A stretch of DNA of 64,000 nt from Nocardioides oleivorans (GTDB taxonomy: Bacteria; Actinomycetota; Actinomycetes; Propionibacteriales; Nocardioidaceae), in the NCBI RefSeq assembly GCF_004137255.1, contig NZ_SDWT01000002.1, positions 124,001 to 188,000 of the forward strand. The letters run 5' to 3'. Below, in pieces: positions 1-10,238 of the stretch; position 1 is the first letter of the stretch; every line of letters begins with the position of its first letter. Made by a program: the position numbers and the translations under genes. A model generated the notes under the pieces. That model was given only the letters and a program-made list of their open reading frames with translations. It did no database searches and was not told the DNA's origin.

Positions 1-1
1 C

Positions 2-919
2 TACCTGCGCCACTGCGCGCCGTGGCTGGAGCCCGACGACGTCCGCGCGCTGCGGCGGGACGACCCCGAGGCCTGGACCCATGCCGACCTGCCGCTGCTC
101 GACGCGGCCCGGCTGCGGCTCGGCGACCCGGACGAATCGCGCCGCCGACGTCGTACGCAGTCCGCCGAGGCGCGCGAGCGGGCGCGGATGGGCGAGGTGA
201 TCGACGACCTGCGCACGACGGCTCGCGAGTCCGGGGCCGACGAGTTCGGGGACGGGTTGGTCTCGATGCTGGTGCACGGCGACCTGCAGACGGCGCTGGT
301 CGACGACGCGGCGCTGCCGACCGTCGACACCGACCTCCTCGCAGGACCGTTCGCCCACGTCGTGGTCGACGAGGCGCAGGAGCTCAGCGACGCGGAGTGG
401 CAGATGCTGCTGCGTCGCAACCCGTCGCGGAGCTTCACGATCGTCGGTGACCCCGCCCAGGCACGGCACGGCTTCACCGAGTCCTGGACCGAGCGCCTCG
501 ACCGCATCGGCCTGCCGGACGCGACGGTGGCGCCGCTCACCGTGAACTACCGCACGCCCGCCGAGGTGATGGCGGAGGCCGAGCCGGTGATCCGCGCGGT
601 CCTGCCGGACGCCAACGTGCCGACGTCGGTCCGCGAGAGCGGGATAGCGGTGCGCCACTCCTCCGTCGCCGACCTCGACCGGGTCCTGGCCGAGTGGCTC
701 GACGAGCACGCCGAGGGCACCGCGGTGGTCATCGGCGCTCCGTCGCACGCCGGCTCGGCTCGCGTTCGCTCGCTCACGCCCGAGCTCGCCAAGGGACTCG
801 AGTTCGACCTCGTGGTGCTCGTGGACCCCGACAGGCTCGGCGACGGCATCACCGGTGCGGTCGACCGCTACGTGGCCATGACGCGCGCCACCCGGCAGCT
901 CGTCGTGCTCACGTCGTGA
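2..919 (+). CDS. HelD/HelR-like RNA polymerase recycling ATPase, C-terminal part
   Basis: The reading frame is open at the left edge, so only the last 305 residues are visible. It keeps the second half of a superfamily 1 (UvrD/Rep-like) motor: a DEAQE Walker B motif, GDPAQ, the motif IV-like NYRTPAE, KGLEFDLVVLVD, and the closing YVAMTRATRQLVVL. HelD/HelR proteins use this motor to pull stalled RNA polymerase off DNA, and HelR variants of actinobacteria also give rifamycin tolerance. A plain UvrD-type DNA helicase is the alternative, since the N-terminal arm that inserts into RNA polymerase lies outside the window. The 3' end overlaps the convergent mmuM gene by 11 bp. Confidence 0.75.
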   Translation, partial: YLRHCAPWLEPDDVRALRRDDPEAWTHADLPLLDAARLRLGDPDESRRRRRTQSAEARERARMGEVIDDLRTTARESGADEFGDGLVSMLVHGDLQTALVDDAALPTVDTDLLAGPFAHVVVDEAQELSDAEWQMLLRRNPSRSFTIVGDPAQARHGFTESWTERLDRIGLPDATVAPLTVNYRTPAEVMAEAEPVIRAVLPDANVPTSVRESGIAVRHSSVADLDRVLAEWLDEHAEGTAVVIGAPSHAGSARVRSLTPELAKGLEFDLVVLVDPDRLGDGITGAVDRYVAMTRATRQLVVLTS

Positions 920-1817
920 CGCCCACGAGCCGACGGAGCGCGTGGACGTCCTCCGGACCGACGCGGCAGCAGCCACCCACGAGGCAGGCCCCGGACGCGA
1001 CCCAGGCGGCGACGTCCTCGGCGTCGAAGGCCGACCTGCCCTCCCACTGCCGGGTCGTGGCGTTCCAGTCCTGTCCCGAGTTCGGGTAGACGACGGCGGG
1101 GCCGTGGGCGCCGGCCAGGGTGGCGGCCGTGCGGGCGTCGGCCGGGGTCGTGCAGTTGACGCCCACGGCGAGCACCTCGGCGACGCCGGCCGCCATCGCG
1201 ATCGCGTCCTCGAGCGGCTCACCGGCCCTGGTGCGGCCGTCGGCGGCGGAGAGCGACAGCCATGCCGGCACGCCGGTGCCGTCCAGCTCGGTCAGCACGG
1301 CCTCGACCTCGGCCAGGCACGGGATCGTCTCGATCGCCAGGACGTCCGCGCCCTCCCCCACGGTCGAGGCGAGCACGTCGAGGCGCGGCCGGTGGAAGGC
1401 GCGCAGTCCGGCGACGTCGAGGTCGTAGTCGCCGCGGTACTCCGAGCCGTCGGCCAGCATCGCGCCGTACGGCCCCACGGACGCCGCGACCCAGCCGTCC
1501 GGCGCCACCGCGTCGCGTGCGGCTGCCGCCAGCTCGACGCTGCGGCGCAGCAGCCGCTCCACCTCGTCCCGGTCGACGCCGTCGGCGCCGAAGCCCTCGA
1601 ACGACACCTGGTAGGACGCCGTCGTCGCCACCTCCGCGCCCGCGTCGAAGAACTCGCGGTGGGCGTCCTCGACGGCGCCGGGGTCGTCGCGGAGCAGCCG
1701 TCCCGACCACAGGTGGCTCGTCAGGTCGTGGCCGCGCCGCTCGAGCAGGGTGGCGAGCCCGCCGTCGAGCACGACGGTGCGTCCGGTGATGGTCTCCTGC
1801 AGGGGGCTGCGGGTCAT
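909..1817 (-). CDS. mmuM: Homocysteine S-methyltransferase
   Basis: This 302-residue cytoplasmic enzyme transfers a methyl group from S-methylmethionine or S-adenosylmethionine to homocysteine, giving methionine. The zinc-binding cysteines are visible: one in VGVNCTTP and a C-terminal pair in VGGCCRVGPEDV. The N-terminal strand VLDGGLATLLE is typical of the family, and the length matches YagD/MmuM enzymes. The ATG at 1817 is chosen because the frame upstream is a low-complexity Arg/Gly extension that lies antisense to the neighbouring glycosylase. The divergent nei2-type gene starts 62 bp away, so the two probably share a promoter region. Confidence 0.88.
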   Translation of the reverse strand: MTRSPLQETITGRTVVLDGGLATLLERRGHDLTSHLWSGRLLRDDPGAVEDAHREFFDAGAEVATTASYQVSFEGFGADGVDRDEVERLLRRSVELAAAARDAVAPDGWVAASVGPYGAMLADGSEYRGDYDLDVAGLRAFHRPRLDVLASTVGEGADVLAIETIPCLAEVEAVLTELDGTGVPAWLSLSAADGRTRAGEPLEDAIAMAAGVAEVLAVGVNCTTPADARTAATLAGAHGPAVVYPNSGQDWNATTRQWEGRSAFDAEDVAAWVASGACLVGGCCRVGPEDVHALRRLVGVTT

Positions 1818-1879
1818 GCACCGAGTCTGGCACCCGAGGGGTGTGGGCGACCGGTTGCCTCGTCGGCGACGATCGCGGG

Positions 1880-2671
1880 GTGCCAGAGGGACACACCATC
1901 CACCGACTCGCCCGCCGCCACGCCCGGCTGCTGGTGGGCAGCCACGTGTCCGCGGACAGCCCGCAGGGCCGCTTCGAGGACGGCGCGGCGTTGCTCGACG
2001 GACGTGAGCTCGCCGCGACCGACGCGTGGGGGAAGCACCTCTTCCACCGCTACGACGACCTGTGGCTGCACGTGCACCTGGGGCTCTACGGCAAGTTCCG
2101 CGACGGCCTGCTGCCCGCACCGCCGGCCCGCGGCGCGTTGCGGCTCCGGCTGCTGGGCGGCGGTCACTGGCTCGAGCTCCGCGGTCCGACCGCCTGCGAG
2201 GTCCTCACGGGTGACGAGCGTGGCGCGATCCTCGCCCGGCTCGGCCCGGACCCGCTCCGCCGTCGACCCGACGTCGAGGCGTTCGCGGCCCGGGTGCTGC
2301 GCAGCAGGGCGCCGATCGCGACGCTGCTGATGGACCAGTCGGTCGTGGCCGGGGTCGGCAACGTCTACCGCGCGGAGGTGCTGTTCCGGCAGCGGCTCGA
2401 CCCGTTCCGCCCGGGGCGCGGGCACGACGCGGCCACGCTGCACGCCCTGTGGGACGACCTGGTCGTCCTGCTCCGCGCCGGCGTCCGCGCGGGCCGGATC
2501 GTCACCACGTTGCCCGAGGACCGCGAGCGGCCCGCAGGTCGGCCGCGCCGGGTGGACGCCTACTACGCCTACGGCCGCGCCGGGCTGCCGTGCCGCGTCT
2601 GCGGCACGCCGGTCCAGGACACGACCATCGGCGCACGACGGCTCTTCTGGTGCCCCGTGTGCCAGGCGTGA
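1880..2671 (+). CDS. Fpg/Nei-family DNA glycosylase/AP lyase (Nei2 type)
   Basis: This base-excision enzyme removes oxidised pyrimidines and cleaves the abasic site. The GTG at 1880 is chosen because the mature protein must begin with Pro: residues 2-4 are PEG, giving the catalytic Pro and Glu. The PEGHTIHRLA start is typical of actinobacterial Nei2. A catalytic-loop Lys is seen in AWGKHLFHRY. The VGNVYRAEVLF segment belongs to the helix-two-turn-helix region. A complete C-terminal zinc finger is present, with C238, C241, C258 and C261. The total is 263 residues, normal for the family. It ends 6 bp from the convergent UvrA-like gene. Confidence 0.9.
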   Translation: MPEGHTIHRLARRHARLLVGSHVSADSPQGRFEDGAALLDGRELAATDAWGKHLFHRYDDLWLHVHLGLYGKFRDGLLPAPPARGALRLRLLGGGHWLELRGPTACEVLTGDERGAILARLGPDPLRRRPDVEAFAARVLRSRAPIATLLMDQSVVAGVGNVYRAEVLFRQRLDPFRPGRGHDAATLHALWDDLVVLLRAGVRAGRIVTTLPEDRERPAGRPRRVDAYYAYGRAGLPCRVCGTPVQDTTIGARRLFWCPVCQA

Positions 2672-2677
2672 CGGCCG

Positions 2678-2680
<3 letters not shown>
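2669..2680. other. 12-bp perfect palindrome spanning two convergent stop codons
   Basis: TGACGGCCGTCA is its own reverse complement and contains the TGA of the glycosylase gene on the plus strand and the TGA of the UvrA-like gene on the minus strand. It has no loop and no T-run, so a terminator role is unproven. It may simply reflect two stop codons packed together. Confidence 0.5.
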
Positions 2681-5038
<2,358 letters not shown>

Positions 5039-5125
5039 GGCGGAGCTCCCCGGGGTGTCGTCGTGTGCCTGCTCGCGCGGGCAATCCTGCCAGTACGACG
5101 AACGACGCGGCGCCCGTGTGACGAC

Positions 5126-5148
5126 CCACCCCCGTGGGGATGGGGTGG
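5126..5148. other. Stem-loop in the divergent spacer before the PNPOx-family gene
   Basis: The 140-bp spacer between the UvrA-like gene and the PNPOx-family gene contains CCACCCC (5126-5132) and GGGGTGG (5142-5148), a perfect 7-bp stem with a 9-nt loop that ends 30 bp before the ATG. It could be an operator or a 5' leader hairpin. I found no convincing promoter hexamers here. Confidence 0.3.
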
Positions 5149-5178
5149 ACGCTTTGTCGAGCGTGCCAGTGTCGGGGC

Positions 5179-5661
5179 ATGACCACTCACGACGACCAGC
5201 TCGAGACCGTTGCCGAGATCATGAAGGACACCCGGATCGCAGTGCTGACCTATGTCGCCGCGGACGGCTCGCTCGTCTCGACACCCATGGGCACGCAGGA
5301 CTTCGAGCACCCGGGCACCGTCTGGTTCCTCACCGAGCGTGACACCGACAAGGTCCGCGCCATCGAGGCCGACCCGCGCGTCAACGTCGCCTACGCCAGC
5401 GGCGACGGCTGGGTCTCGCTGACCGGCACCGCCCGGGTGAGCGAGGACCGCGAGAAGCTCAAGCAGCTGTGGGACCTGTCCGCGGGTGTCTTCATGACCG
5501 GGGGTCCGGAGGACGAGTCCAACGTGCTGCTCGAGGTGTCGGGCGCCTCGGCGGAGTACTGGGACTCCCCCGGCAAGGTCGCCTCGGTGCTCGAGCTCGC
5601 CAAGGGGCTCGTCGGCCGCGGCACCCCGGACCTGGGCGACAACGACACCGTCTCCCTCTGA
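5179..5661 (+). CDS. Pyridoxamine 5'-phosphate oxidase-like (PNPOx/general stress protein 26) family protein
   Basis: This is a 160-residue split-barrel flavin-binding-like protein of the general stress protein 26 group. The pattern 'MKDTRIAVLTYVAADGSLVS', then 'GTVWFLTERDTDKVRAIEAD', then 'VNVAYASGDGWVSLTGTARV' is typical. Members bind FMN, F420 or heme and act as small redox or stress proteins; the ligand here cannot be read from sequence. The ATG at 5179 is preferred over the upstream in-frame start, which adds a Cys/Trp-rich segment unlike the family. The SRPBCC gene begins 7 bp after the stop and is probably co-transcribed. Confidence 0.8.
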   Translation: MTTHDDQLETVAEIMKDTRIAVLTYVAADGSLVSTPMGTQDFEHPGTVWFLTERDTDKVRAIEADPRVNVAYASGDGWVSLTGTARVSEDREKLKQLWDLSAGVFMTGGPEDESNVLLEVSGASAEYWDSPGKVASVLELAKGLVGRGTPDLGDNDTVSL

Positions 5662-5668
5662 GGACACC

Positions 5669-6466
5669 GTGCTCGTCCACGCGCACGGACCGGCCGGTGC
5701 CGACGAGGCCTGGCTGCGATTCACCACACCCGCGACCTGGCCGGTCTGGGCGCCCCTGATCCGCGAGGTCGACGCGACGTCCGGCGAGCTCGAGGTGGGC
5801 ACCTCGGGGCGGGTGCAGGGCCCCGGTCCCGTGGCGGTCGACTTCGAGGTGACGCAGGTCGACGCCGTACGACGATCGTGGTCGTGGCGCGTGCACCGCG
5901 GCCCGGCGTCGGTCGAGATGGACCACCACGTGCTTCCTGCCCCGGGCGGGGGAAGCCGTGCGCTGCTGCGCGTCCAGGGCCCGTCCGCGACGCTCCTCCA
6001 GCCCTACCGCATCCCGGCCGGCGCGGCGCTCCGCGGCCTCGTCCGCGACCGCAACGGCCTGGGTCGGGAGCAGGAGGAGGTGGCGACGTTCGACTTCCGC
6101 TTCGACCCGGCCTACGCCGCGGCCGGCCGGCCCTTCGGCATCACACCCCGCACCACGACCGTGGAGGTCGGTCCCCAGTGGCTCTACGTCGGCTACGGCC
6201 CGTGGCGGCTCGCGACCCCGCTCAGCAACATCGCGTCCGTCGAGGAGACGGGCGGCTTCGGGTTCATGAAGACCGCCGGTCCCCCGCACCTCTCCCTCGC
6301 CGACCGCGGAGTCTCCTTCACGACCAACGGCGACCGCGCCCTCTGCCTGGCCTTCCACTCCCCCGTCCCCGCCATCGACCCGACCGGCACCATCCGGCAT
6401 CCCGGGGCGACGCTGTCGGTGGCCGAGCCGGAGCTGCTGGCGCAGGCCCTCGGCCTCGAGGGCTGA
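5669..6466 (+). CDS. Two-domain protein: SRPBCC-like fold plus a PH-like C-terminal half
   Basis: The 265-residue protein begins at a GTG seven bases after the PNPOx-family gene. Residues 1-120 look like a START/SRPBCC ligand-binding fold (WLRFTTPATWPVWAPLIREV, then repeated beta strands ending in LLRVQGPSATLL). Residues 130-265 (FDFRFDPAYAAAGRPFGITP onward) form a separate beta-rich segment with WLYVGYGPWRLATPLSNIAS, which resembles PH-like domains of uncharacterised actinobacterial proteins. No catalytic residues or membrane segments are visible. Function is unknown; binding of a hydrophobic ligand is only a guess from the fold. Confidence 0.7.
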   Translation: MLVHAHGPAGADEAWLRFTTPATWPVWAPLIREVDATSGELEVGTSGRVQGPGPVAVDFEVTQVDAVRRSWSWRVHRGPASVEMDHHVLPAPGGGSRALLRVQGPSATLLQPYRIPAGAALRGLVRDRNGLGREQEEVATFDFRFDPAYAAAGRPFGITPRTTTVEVGPQWLYVGYGPWRLATPLSNIASVEETGGFGFMKTAGPPHLSLADRGVSFTTNGDRALCLAFHSPVPAIDPTGTIRHPGATLSVAEPELLAQALGLEG

Positions 6467-6508
6467 CACACCCCGGGGCCTGGGGCCGGTGGGTGGCACG
6501 CTGAGGAC

Positions 6509-6913
6509 ATGAGCGTCGAGCTGCCTCGCCCCGTCCGAGTCCTGACGCCGGCGGACCTGTCGCCGGCAGATCCGACGTCCGGCATGCAACGCCACCGTGC
6601 CTTCGAGCTGCCGCTGTTGTGGGCCGGCCAGGTCGTGACCGAGCCCGGAGCGGTGTCGGGCTGGCATCACCACGAGCGCAACGAGTCCAGCCTGTACGTC
6701 GTGCGCGGGGTGCTGCGCCTCGAGTTCGAGGGTCACGAGGGCTACCTCGATGCCTGCGCGGGCGACTTCGTGCACGTGCCTGCCTGGACCGTCCACCGCG
6801 AGTCGAACCCCTCCGGTGAGCCATCCCTGGCCGTGATCGCTCGCGTCGGTGGTGGCACACCGACCGTCAACGTCGATGCTCCCCGACCCGATGACCTCGG
6901 AGGGCGGCCCTAG
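6509..6913 (+). CDS. Cupin domain protein
   Basis: This is a single-domain cupin of 134 residues. Cupin motif 1 is GWHHHERNESSLYVVRG, giving two metal-ligand His and a Glu, and motif 2 is GDFVHVPAWTVHRESNP with the second His. The fold binds Fe, Mn or Zn, and members act as dioxygenases, isomerases or sensors; substrate cannot be assigned. It starts at an ATG 42 bp after the SRPBCC gene. The C-terminal 25 residues are Pro/Asp-rich and probably disordered. Confidence 0.82.
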   Translation: MSVELPRPVRVLTPADLSPADPTSGMQRHRAFELPLLWAGQVVTEPGAVSGWHHHERNESSLYVVRGVLRLEFEGHEGYLDACAGDFVHVPAWTVHRESNPSGEPSLAVIARVGGGTPTVNVDAPRPDDLGGRP

Positions 6914-6931
6914 GGTCGACCCACGGGAATC

Positions 6932-7272
6932 GTGCACCGCGCCACGCTGTCGCCGTCCAAGCAGGAGATCGTGGCGGGCTGGCTCCCGACGCGCACCTGA
7001 TCACGACCACGCAGCACTCCGTCCTGGGCGAGCGGTGGGTCTACGACGGCTGCGGTGACCCGGTCTGGGCGACCACGCTGGTCGCCGGCATCCTCACCGG
7101 CGCCAGCCAGTCCCAGATGTTCCTCGAGCAGGACGGCGAGCGGGTCGAGGTCGAGATCGCGCTCGCGCGCGTCGTGGGCACGACCGTGGGCGAGGGCGCG
7201 CACCTCCTCGGCCGGATCGGCGACGGCGGCGAGACGACGGTGCTGGCCGTGCTGCGGTCGCCGTCGCCGTGA
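6932..7272 (+). pseudogene. Decayed gene for a small maltokinase N-terminal-cap-like protein
   Basis: A GTG at 6932 opens MHRATLSPSKQEIVAGWLP, which resembles the start of actinobacterial proteins with a maltokinase N-terminal-cap-like domain (HRTTLSPTKLELL...WLP). That frame hits TGA at 6998-7000. From about 6986 the +1-shifted frame reads PDAHLITTTQHSVLGERWVYDG and continues without a stop to TGA at 7270-7272, matching the C-terminal part of the same family. In intact members roughly 50-70 residues separate the two segments, so there seems to be an internal deletion plus a frameshift. The coding bias is preserved on both sides, so the damage is recent or it is a sequencing fault. Confidence 0.6.
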
Positions 7273-7303
7273 GGCCGTGCGATCTAAGTCACCTCGAAAA
7301 CTA

Positions 7304-7318
7304 GACAATAATTCTGTC
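7304..7318. promoter_or_regulatory. GACA-N7-TGTC dyad in an AT-rich patch, candidate operator
   Basis: The 85-bp spacer before the ROK regulator gene is strikingly AT-rich for this genome. It holds GACA (7304-7307) and TGTC (7315-7318) around an AATAATT-like core, ending 6 bp before the predicted -35 box. ROK regulators usually bind AT-rich dyads beside their own genes, so this is a plausible autoregulatory operator. Only four bases per arm are symmetric. Confidence 0.3.
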
Positions 7319-7324
7319 GGTCCA

Positions 7325-7353
7325 TTGACGGAAAAAAGCCGGGTTCCTACGTT
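7325..7353 (+). promoter_or_regulatory. Sigma-70-type promoter giving a leaderless ROK transcript
   Basis: TTGACG (7325-7330) and TACGTT (7348-7353) are separated by exactly 17 bp. Transcription starting 6-7 bases after the -10 would begin at about 7360, which is the GTG start of the regulator. No Shine-Dalgarno sequence precedes that GTG. A leaderless mRNA fits both facts and is common in actinobacteria. Confidence 0.55.
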
Positions 7354-7359
7354 GAACGG

Positions 7360-8505
7360 GTGATAGCCGTCACCAACGTCCAGGCCCTCGTCCGGAGGAC
7401 CCACGAGGAGCACGTCCTCGCGGTCCTCCGCGAGCGTGCCGGACTGAGCCGCGCCGAGATCGCCACCCGCGTCGGGCTGTCCCGCACGACCCTCTCGGAG
7501 ATCACCGGGGACCTGCTCTCCCGGGGCGCCATCGTGGTCGTCGACACCGACGCGAGCACGCGCAGCGGGAGCGGGCGCCGCGCAGAGCTGCTCGCGCTCG
7601 ACCCCCGCAGCGGGCAGTACCTCGGCGTCGACCTGGCCCACACCCGGGTGCGGCTGCTCGTGGCCGACGCGGCGCACGAGGTGATCGCGTCCGGCGTCAG
7701 GTCGTACGACGCCTCCCTCCCGTGGTCCGAACGGATCGCGCAGGCGATCGAGCTGGCCGAGTCCGTGGCCCTGGAGCAGGACCTGCACTTCGGGGCGTTG
7801 CAGGGAGTCGCCGTGGGGGTCGCCGGCACCGACGCCACCGCCCGCGAGGCGGCCCACCACGCGTTCGCCGAGCACTTCGGCGTCCAGGTCCTCGTCGACA
7901 ACAACACCCGCTACGCCGCGCTCGCCGAGGCGATGACCCGGTCCAGCACCGACGGCGCACCCAGCGAGCTGGTCTACCTCCGGCTCTCCGAGGGCGTCGG
8001 CGGAGGTCTGGTCGTGGCCGGGCGCCTCGTGTCCGGCGGGCTCGGCGCGGCCGGCGAGCTCGGGCACGTCCAGGTCACCGATGGCGACGACGCCCGCGCC
8101 TGCCGGTGCGGCCGCGCGGGCTGCCTGGAGACGGTGGCCTCGACCCGCGCCCTGCGTGAGGCTGCCGACGAACGCGGGCTGGAGGCGGCGCTGGCGACCG
8201 CGGCCGACGCGGTCGCGTCCGTGCTCACCACCGCGGCCCTCATCCTCAGCCCGGAACGCATCGTGGTGGGCGGCACCGTCGTGGCCGAGCACCCCGGCCT
8301 GCTGGACGCCGTTCGCCGCGACGTCACGGCCGCCTTCGCCGGCGTGGGCGCCGTGCCACCGGTGGTGACCGCCGCGGTGCTGGGCGACGACGACGGCGCC
8401 CGCGGCGCGATCGCTGCGCTCGTCCAGCGCTCGCCCCTGCTGGCCGGCTACCCCGCCCTGTCCGAGTCCGACGACACCTCCGAACCGAGGAGCCTCCGTG
8501 CCTGA
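7360..8505 (+). CDS. ROK-family transcriptional regulator with N-terminal winged helix
   Basis: The 381-residue protein has an N-terminal winged helix (residues about 15-65, with [20 protein letters not shown] as the recognition unit) and a C-terminal ROK kinase-like domain. The latter keeps the zinc-binding CRCGRAGC motif followed by [12 protein letters not shown] and VDNNTRYA. Regulators of this XylR/NagC type bind a sugar or sugar derivative and usually repress the adjacent transport operon. It overlaps the ABC permease start by 8 bp, so it is the first gene of the importer/sulfatase operon and probably its controller. Start GTG at 7360 is supported by the promoter geometry just upstream. 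Confidence 0.88.
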   Translation: MIAVTNVQALVRRTHEEHVLAVLRERAGLSRAEIATRVGLSRTTLSEITGDLLSRGAIVVVDTDASTRSGSGRRAELLALDPRSGQYLGVDLAHTRVRLLVADAAHEVIASGVRSYDASLPWSERIAQAIELAESVALEQDLHFGALQGVAVGVAGTDATAREAAHHAFAEHFGVQVLVDNNTRYAALAEAMTRSSTDGAPSELVYLRLSEGVGGGLVVAGRLVSGGLGAAGELGHVQVTDGDDARACRCGRAGCLETVASTRALREAADERGLEAALATAADAVASVLTTAALILSPERIVVGGTVVAEHPGLLDAVRRDVTAAFAGVGAVPPVVTAAVLGDDDGARGAIAALVQRSPLLAGYPALSESDDTSEPRSLRA

Positions 8506-9334
8506 TCCCGTCCTCGAGCAGGCCGCGAGCCTGGAGGAGGTGCCCCCTGCCTCTGCCCCCGACGCGGCGCCGAGCCGCCGGCGTCCGACCGGCCGCGCCC
8601 GCTCGCTCGGCCTCAACGTGCTCTCCGCGGTCATCGGCATCGGCATCTGGTGGGCGTTCGCCGCGAGCGGGTTCCAGCTCCCCACGCCGCCCCAGGTGCT
8701 GTTCCGCGCCGGTGACCTGATCGCCGACGGCACCCTCCAGGAGGACGTGGTCGCCAGCTTGCGTCGGGTCTTCATCGGCTTCGCCATCGGCGTCGTGCTC
8801 GCCGTGCCGGTGGGCTTCCTCATGGGTTGGTACCCGGTCGCGCGCGGCCTCATCGAGCCCTGGGTGCAGTTCTTCCGCACCATCCCGCCGCTGGCCCTGA
8901 TCCCGCTCACGATCGTGCTGATGGGCATCGACGAGACGCCCAAGATCTTCGTGATCTTCCTGGCGTCGTTCCTGGCCTGCGTGATCGCGACCTTCCAGGG
9001 CGTGGTGAGCGTCGACCGCACCCTGATCAACGCCGCGCGCGTGCTCGGGGCAGGCGACTTCACGATCTTCCGGCGGGTCGTCGTGCCGGCCTCGACGCCG
9101 TTCATCCTCGTCGGCATGCGGGTCGGGCTCGGCTCCTCGTGGGCCACCCTCGTGGCGGCCGAGATCATCGGCGCCCAGGAGGGCCTGGGTCACCGCATGC
9201 AGAACGCGCAGCTCTACTTCGACCTGCCGACGATCTTCGTCGGCGTCATCTCCATCGGCGTCCTGGGCCTCCTCATGGACCGTGCCCTGCTGGTCGCCGA
9301 GCAGCGACTCACGATCTGGCAGGAGCGCCGATGA
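8498..9334 (+). CDS. ABC importer permease, SsuC/TauC type
   Basis: The 278-residue integral membrane protein belongs to the permeases for sulfonates, taurine, nitrate and thiamine precursors. About six membrane segments are visible, starting with [19 protein letters not shown]. The cytoplasmic EAA loop that contacts the ATPase reads [20 protein letters not shown]. The first 40 residues are polar and likely cytoplasmic. The GTG start lies inside the end of the ROK gene and the TGA overlaps the ATG of the ATPase gene, so translation is coupled. The exact substrate cannot be told from the permease. Confidence 0.9.
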   Translation: MPDPVLEQAASLEEVPPASAPDAAPSRRRPTGRARSLGLNVLSAVIGIGIWWAFAASGFQLPTPPQVLFRAGDLIADGTLQEDVVASLRRVFIGFAIGVVLAVPVGFLMGWYPVARGLIEPWVQFFRTIPPLALIPLTIVLMGIDETPKIFVIFLASFLACVIATFQGVVSVDRTLINAARVLGAGDFTIFRRVVVPASTPFILVGMRVGLGSSWATLVAAEIIGAQEGLGHRMQNAQLYFDLPTIFVGVISIGVLGLLMDRALLVAEQRLTIWQERR

Positions 9335-10134
9335 CCACGACCACCACCGCGGGGGCCAAGATCTCCGTGCGTCACGTCGGCAAGCGTTTCGAGGAGAACG
9401 GCTTCGTCGCGCTCGGGGACGTCTCGCTCGACCTCGCCGACAACGAGTTCGTCACCATCGTCGGGCCCTCCGGCTGCGGCAAGAGCACGCTGCTCAACAT
9501 CCTCGCCGGGCTCGAGGAGCCGACCTCGGGAGAGGCGCTGGTCGACGGCATCGCCGTCGACGGGCCCGGCCCCGAGCGCGGCGTGATCTTCCAGCAGTAC
9601 GCCCTGTTCCCCTGGCTGAGCGTGCGCGACAACGTCGAGTTCGGCCTGCGCACGGCGAAGGTCGACAAGGTCGAGCGCCGACGACGTGCCGACCACTACC
9701 TCGAGCTCGTCGGCCTGTCCGACTTCGCCGACGCCCTGCCCAAGACGCTGTCCGGCGGCATGAAGCAGCGCTGCGCGATCGCCAGGGCGTACGCCGTCCA
9801 CCCCGAGATCCTGCTGATGGACGAGCCGTTCGGCGCGGTCGACGCCCTGACCCGGGTCCGGCTGCAGGAGCAGCTGCTCGCGACGTGGTCGGCCGAGCGC
9901 CGCACGGTCGCGTTCATCACCCACGACGTCGACGAGGCCGTCTTCCTCGCCAACCGCGTCGTCGTGATGGCGGCCGGCCCGGGCCGGATCCAGGAGGTCA
10001 TCGAGGTCGACCTCCCCCATCCCCGGACCGAGCAGGTCCGGTTGAGCCCCGAGTTCGCCGCCCTGCGCAACCGCGTGTGGAGCGCGGTCTACCACCAGTC
10101 CACCTCCTCGGGGGCGCCGTCCACGGCGCCCTGA
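9331..10134 (+). CDS. ABC importer ATPase, SsuB/TauB type
   Basis: The 267-residue nucleotide-binding subunit has Walker [10 protein letters not shown] (45-53), a Q-loop in [10 protein letters not shown], the signature LSGGMKQ (140-146), Walker B LLMDEP (161-166) and the switch His in [11 protein letters not shown]. The Q-loop/[10 protein letters not shown] pattern is typical of the nitrate/sulfonate/taurine subgroup. The ATG overlaps the permease stop (ATGA). A 104-bp spacer follows before the binding-protein gene. Confidence 0.92.
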   Translation: MTTTTTAGAKISVRHVGKRFEENGFVALGDVSLDLADNEFVTIVGPSGCGKSTLLNILAGLEEPTSGEALVDGIAVDGPGPERGVIFQQYALFPWLSVRDNVEFGLRTAKVDKVERRRRADHYLELVGLSDFADALPKTLSGGMKQRCAIARAYAVHPEILLMDEPFGAVDALTRVRLQEQLLATWSAERRTVAFITHDVDEAVFLANRVVVMAAGPGRIQEVIEVDLPHPRTEQVRLSPEFAALRNRVWSAVYHQSTSSGAPSTAP

Positions 10135-10155
10135 CCCACCCCTCCTCCCCCAGAC

Positions 10156-10178
10156 GCATCCGGCACGTCGCCGGACGC
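10156..10178 (+). other. Stem-loop between ATPase and binding-protein genes
   Basis: GCATCCGGC (10156-10164) can pair with GCCGGACGC (10170-10178) across a 5-nt loop; eight Watson-Crick pairs and one G-U-type pair. Such hairpins often protect or separate the highly expressed binding-protein message in ABC operons. No T-run follows, so full termination is not suggested. Confidence 0.4.
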
Positions 10179-10238
10179 GCGGTCGGGTGCTGCCTCTCGC
10201 AGGCGGTCCCCCGCGCACGAACACGAAGGAAGAAGCAC

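Noticed and set aside
909..2120. Extension of homocysteine methyltransferase to 403 residues
   Set aside because: The added 101 residues are Arg/Gly/Pro-rich and antisense to the Nei2-type gene; the family starts at the ATG at 1817.
6926..6952. Second SigR-type promoter before the pseudogene
   Set aside because: GGAAT is present but the expected GTT 18 bp later is GTC, and the GTG start would lie between the two boxes.
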